The notes under the pieces were generated by a model. It saw only the letters and a list, made by a program, of their open reading frames with translations, was not told the DNA's origin and made no database searches. The position numbers and the translations under genes are program-made. A DNA stretch of 7,885 nucleotides from an uncultured Collinsella sp. (GTDB lineage: Bacteria; Actinomycetota; Coriobacteriia; Coriobacteriales; Coriobacteriaceae): the NCBI GenBank assembly GCA_900549535.1, contig UROR01000096.1:1-7885 (forward strand), written 5' to 3'. Below are positions 4,930 through 7,885 of this stretch, in pieces; the stretch's first letter is position 1; each line of letters begins with the position of its first letter.

Positions 4930-5640
4930 ATGGCGCAGCGCGAGCAACACGAACGGGTTAAACGTATGGACCGCTGGGCAGGAAAGCTGCTCGGGCATAA
5001 AGCGGTGGTGGTGGCGATTCTGGTTGTCATTGCCGCCGCGAGCGGCTTGGCGATGGCAAGTTTTAGTAGCCGCTCCAGCGGCGTGTCGTTTGAGCATAGT
5101 GATGAGGCAAGCGCCTCGGATGCGCGCGGGGCCGGGGATGCCTCTCCTGATGATGCCGATGAGTCGTCTGCCAAGAGTTCCTCTGCTGCGGAGGTGTACG
5201 TCGATGTGGATGGCGCCGTTGTGAGGCCTGGCGTGTATCGGCTCAAAGATGGAGCACGGGTGTCCCAAGCTATCGACGCCGCCGGAGGGCTTACGGCCGA
5301 GGCAGATGTGACAGGGCTTAACCGTGCGTCCAAGATCACAGATGGCCAAAAGATCTATGTTCCGACGGTGGGGGAGCAACAAGCGGCTGCGGCGGTCGGC
5401 GGGGCCGAAAGTAGTGCTGCCACGACCCCTGGCGCGGGGTCTTCGTCGGGGCTCGTGAACATCAATACGGCAAGTGCGGCGGAGCTGCAGACGCTCTCGG
5501 GTATTGGGCCTTCTATGGCTCAGTCGATTATCGATGAGCGGACAAAGAACGGCGCTTTTGCCTCAGTCGATGACCTGATGCGCGTATCGGGAATCGGTGA
5601 GAAGAAGCTCGCCAAAATCAAAGATTGCATCTGCGTATGA
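4930..5640 (+). CDS. comEA: Competence DNA receptor ComEA
   Basis: ComEA binds incoming double-stranded DNA outside the cell membrane and hands it to ComEC during natural transformation. The 236-residue protein has a short basic cytoplasmic N-terminus (1-24), one membrane helix (about 25-44, AVVVAILVVIAAASGLAM), and a Ser/Asp/Ala-rich linker (about 45-86). An SLBB domain (about 88-147, starting VYVDVDGAVVRPGVY) comes next, then a second Ala/Ser/Gly linker (150-173) and a C-terminal helix-hairpin-helix pair (174-236). The hairpins are GIGP (191-194) and GIGE (221-224), after the typical LVNINTASAAEL. The layout is that of Gram-positive ComEA. The protein ends KDCICV, with two cysteines that are unusual in an exported domain. 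The stop overlaps the comEC start (ATGA), so the two are coupled. Its codons include more CGG and GTG than the upstream genes, suggesting lower expression. Confidence 0.94.
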   Translation: MAQREQHERVKRMDRWAGKLLGHKAVVVAILVVIAAASGLAMASFSSRSSGVSFEHSDEASASDARGAGDASPDDADESSAKSSSAAEVYVDVDGAVVRPGVYRLKDGARVSQAIDAAGGLTAEADVTGLNRASKITDGQKIYVPTVGEQQAAAAVGGAESSAATTPGAGSSSGLVNINTASAAELQTLSGIGPSMAQSIIDERTKNGAFASVDDLMRVSGIGEKKLAKIKDCICV

Positions 5641-7885
5641 GTGTGTCCGAGCGCGAGCATGTGATGCCACCTCGGCCATTGATGCCGTGGACGATGGCCC
5701 TTTGTGTCGGCCTGTGTGCGAGCTGTGGCTTGGTACTTAACGTGGCGGCCGATTTGCTGCTGGGAGAGCGATCGGCGTCCGCCGCATCGCTCTGGGCCAT
5801 TCCCATTGCGGCTGCGGCTTGCATCGTGTTGGCTCGGTTCTGTATGCGCCTTACACGCTGGAGGCGATGGCTGCATGCCGCGGCCCTTGGCCTCGTGGCG
5901 GGGGCGGTCGTATCCGCGGGTTGGGCGATCGGAGCGCTACATACTTCGAGGGCACTGGATAATCGGGCCGCGAGCAGTCTCGAGTTTGTTGTGCACGGCG
6001 ACCCGTCCAGCAATGACGGTGCGTACTCCTATACCTGCGATGCGTATGCGGGCGAAAATCGATTGGGCCAGGTGCGGCTGTCGTGTGATCGCGAGCTCGG
6101 CGCCGGTTCGCATGTGCATGCTATCGGTCGAATTTCGCTCTTTGAGAACGATGCGTATGGGCGCTCGCGTGTACTTCGAGGCGAGCTTCGAAAAGTGAAG
6201 GTCATCCGGTTGGTGTCGGTCGATGAGGGCTCTCCGGGGCCGCTGCTTCGGCTGCGAAATGGGCTGCTTGCGTCCATCGCGCCTGCGACCGACCCGGCGC
6301 GTGCGCTCATAGCCGGTGTCGTCTGCGGTCGTTCGGCCGAGCTGCGTGCCCAGCCGGCGGGCGACTGGTTTTCGGTGACGGGAACGGCGCATCTTATCGC
6401 CGTCTCGGGCAGCCATTTGGCTATCGTGGGGTTTGTAATCGAGGGTGTCTTGCAAAAGACTCGGTGTTCACGTGGTCTTCAGCGGGCGATGTTGGCGATA
6501 ACGCTTGTGGGCTACGCTGCCTTTACGGGTGCGTCTCCCTCTGCCGTGCGCGCGTGCTGCATGGTGTTCGCGACGCTTGTCGTAAACGGTGCGGGGCGCC
6601 GCCGGCACGGCGCATCGGCACTCTTCGTAACTATGTCCATCTTTGTGCTACTGCGGCCGACGGTGCTGTTCGAGATGGGCTTTCAGCTTTCATGTGCCAG
6701 CGTCTTTGCCATTCTGTGCTTTTGCCCCTATGCGACCTACGCTTTGAGTGAGTTGGGTGTGCCGCCGGGCATTGCCAGCATGCTTTCCGTCACGCTGTGC
6801 TCGCAGTTGGCGACGCTGCCTATCACCGTTCCTGCCTTTGGTGCGTTCTCGCTCATTGCTCCGTTGGCGAATGCGGTCATCGGTCCGGTGGTGAGTCTAC
6901 TGCTCGCTGTGTCGATCGTACTGGTTCCCTTTTCGCTCGTGGCGCCGTTGCAGGTTTGGGCGCTCGTTGTGCCCATGATTGCCGCGCGTTGCGCACTGTT
7001 CTTCGAACAGCTCTTTGCCGCCGTGCCGGGTGCATCCGTGAGCGTGCCGCCCGATAGCATGTGGATTTACCTTGTGCCGTGTTTTCTGGGGATCCTTCTA
7101 GTCTGGTGGCCGCGCCCGCAGGCACGACCTATGGCTGCTGGGCTTGTCTGCTTGGCGCTCCTGGCGGGGATTCCGTACATCTACTGGGATCGATTCGCGC
7201 CGCCTTCGGTGACGGTCCTCGATGTGGGGCAGGCCGATGCGATTCTGGTTCGCCAGGGTAGCGTCGTGGCGCTCGTTGACTGTGGGCTCGATGAACGCGT
7301 GGTGTCAGCGTTGGTTCGCAATAACGTTCACCATATCGATGCCGTCTTTGTGACACATTGGGATGAGGATCATTGGGGTGGCCTTCCTGATGTGCTCGAT
7401 CAGTTTTCGGTTGGAACCATTGTGGTCGCGGCCGATGCGCTTGACGGCGCGCCTGCTGAGGTCCTGAATCGCCCCGGCGTAACGTATCGGCAGGTGGCTT
7501 GCGGAGACACGGTCGATATCGGCGCATTTCGGACACGTGTGATGTGGCCGTTTGACACGGTGGATGGCGAGGGCAATGAGGACTCTCTTGTTTTGCTGCT
7601 CTCCTACGCTCAGGAAGGCAAGAGCCTGCGCGTGCTCCTTACTGGTGACGCCGAGCTCGATCAGGAGCGTGAGTTTGTACAGGAGGTGGGAGATATCGAT
7701 GTGCTCAAGCTGGGGCATCATGGCTCAAAAGTTTCCGTCGACACAGACCTGCTGGGCACGCTTAAGCCCGAGCTCTCTATCGCGAGTGCGGGCGAGGGCA
7801 ACCGCTACGGCCATCCATCCGATGCCTGCATCGATGTGGTTCGCGATGCGGGCGGCGCATTTGCTTGCACCATCGAACAAGGAGA
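5637..7885 (+). CDS. comEC: Competence channel ComEC/Rec2 with nuclease domain, 3'-truncated
   Basis: ComEC carries single-stranded DNA across the cell membrane during transformation. The frame is open for 749 codons to the window end. Parts in order: membrane helices in the first 105 residues; a soluble OB-like domain (about 115-195); the multi-helix competence domain (about 220-515), with LIAVSGSHLAIV (253-264), YAAFTGASPSAVRA (293-306) and FEMGFQLS (345-352). The metallo-beta-lactamase-like domain begins at about 524: LDVGQAD (528-534), HWDEDH (574-579), NEDS (647-650), LLTGD (667-671), HHGSK (694-698) and NRYGHPSD (722-729). This keeps the HxDxDH metal site, so the domain is probably an active nuclease that degrades the unused strand. 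Family comparison suggests only a few tens of residues are missing. The ATG overlaps the comEA stop by three bases. CGG and CGA arginine codons are frequent, unlike in thiI or pyrD. holA often follows comEC in other bacteria. Confidence 0.95.
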   Translation, partial: MSVSEREHVMPPRPLMPWTMALCVGLCASCGLVLNVAADLLLGERSASAASLWAIPIAAAACIVLARFCMRLTRWRRWLHAAALGLVAGAVVSAGWAIGALHTSRALDNRAASSLEFVVHGDPSSNDGAYSYTCDAYAGENRLGQVRLSCDRELGAGSHVHAIGRISLFENDAYGRSRVLRGELRKVKVIRLVSVDEGSPGPLLRLRNGLLASIAPATDPARALIAGVVCGRSAELRAQPAGDWFSVTGTAHLIAVSGSHLAIVGFVIEGVLQKTRCSRGLQRAMLAITLVGYAAFTGASPSAVRACCMVFATLVVNGAGRRRHGASALFVTMSIFVLLRPTVLFEMGFQLSCASVFAILCFCPYATYALSELGVPPGIASMLSVTLCSQLATLPITVPAFGAFSLIAPLANAVIGPVVSLLLAVSIVLVPFSLVAPLQVWALVVPMIAARCALFFEQLFAAVPGASVSVPPDSMWIYLVPCFLGILLVWWPRPQARPMAAGLVCLALLAGIPYIYWDRFAPPSVTVLDVGQADAILVRQGSVVALVDCGLDERVVSALVRNNVHHIDAVFVTHWDEDHWGGLPDVLDQFSVGTIVVAADALDGAPAEVLNRPGVTYRQVACGDTVDIGAFRTRVMWPFDTVDGEGNEDSLVLLLSYAQEGKSLRVLLTGDAELDQEREFVQEVGDIDVLKLGHHGSKVSVDTDLLGTLKPELSIASAGEGNRYGHPSDACIDVVRDAGGAFACTIEQG

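Noticed and set aside
4651..5382. Minus-strand frame across the thiI-comEA intergenic region
   Set aside because: It reads through the thiI terminator and opposite comEA; the translation looks random, with no domain.
5937..6455. Minus-strand frame opposite comEC
   Set aside because: It is Arg-rich shadow sequence; the plus strand has continuous ComEC coding.
1..7885. tRNA, rRNA, CRISPR, insertion sequence or phage features
   Set aside because: I found no repeat arrays, terminal inverted repeats, transposase motifs or tRNA-like cloverleafs; nearly all bases are assigned to the genes listed.

Overview
The window reads as a chromosomal segment of a high-GC actinobacterium of the class Coriobacteriia, probably Collinsella or a close relative. 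The inference rests on a combination of genes: an actinobacterial-type integration host factor (mihF) next to gmk and rpoZ, together with the PyrK/PyrD pair of a class 1B dihydroorotate dehydrogenase, which is common in anaerobes and Firmicutes but unusual in aerobic actinobacteria. All nine genes lie on the + strand and gene density is very high. There is no mobile element, tRNA, rRNA, CRISPR array or integrase.

Region 1 (1-2065) is the 3' part of a pyrimidine operon: pyrK (its start lies outside the window), pyrD and pyrF. The genes are translationally coupled, with a 1-base overlap at pyrK/pyrD and a 7-base overlap at pyrD/pyrF. Together they oxidise dihydroorotate to orotate and decarboxylate OMP to UMP. 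Region 2 (2066-2304) is a 239-base intergenic stretch. It holds a large interrupted hairpin (candidate terminator) and a 33-base dyad that covers an extended -10 promoter in front of mihF.

Region 3 (2305-4715) is a compact unit, mihF-gmk-rpoZ-thiI. It encodes a nucleoid protein, guanylate kinase, the omega subunit of RNA polymerase and the tRNA 4-thiouridine synthetase. Two of its junctions (mihF/gmk and rpoZ/thiI) have no intergenic base, with stop and start codons adjacent and in the same frame. An intrinsic terminator follows thiI. The order pyrF, mihF, gmk, rpoZ recalls mycobacteria; thiI occupies the place where coaBC and metK usually follow.

Region 4 (4716-7885) begins with a 214-base intergenic stretch and continues with the competence pair comEA-comEC, joined by an ATGA overlap. 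ComEA is a membrane-anchored DNA receptor with SLBB and helix-hairpin-helix domains. ComEC is the inner-membrane DNA channel with a metallo-beta-lactamase-like nuclease domain. comEC is open from 5637 to the window end (749 codons) and is probably only a little short of its C-terminus.

Most of the window is ordinary housekeeping DNA, and I do not see a clear new multi-gene system. The least explained signals are in the two intergenic regions: the dyad over the mihF promoter, and a motif (GCGAAAACT ... GTGTGGA) that occurs once in each intergenic region, both times inside a short inverted repeat.
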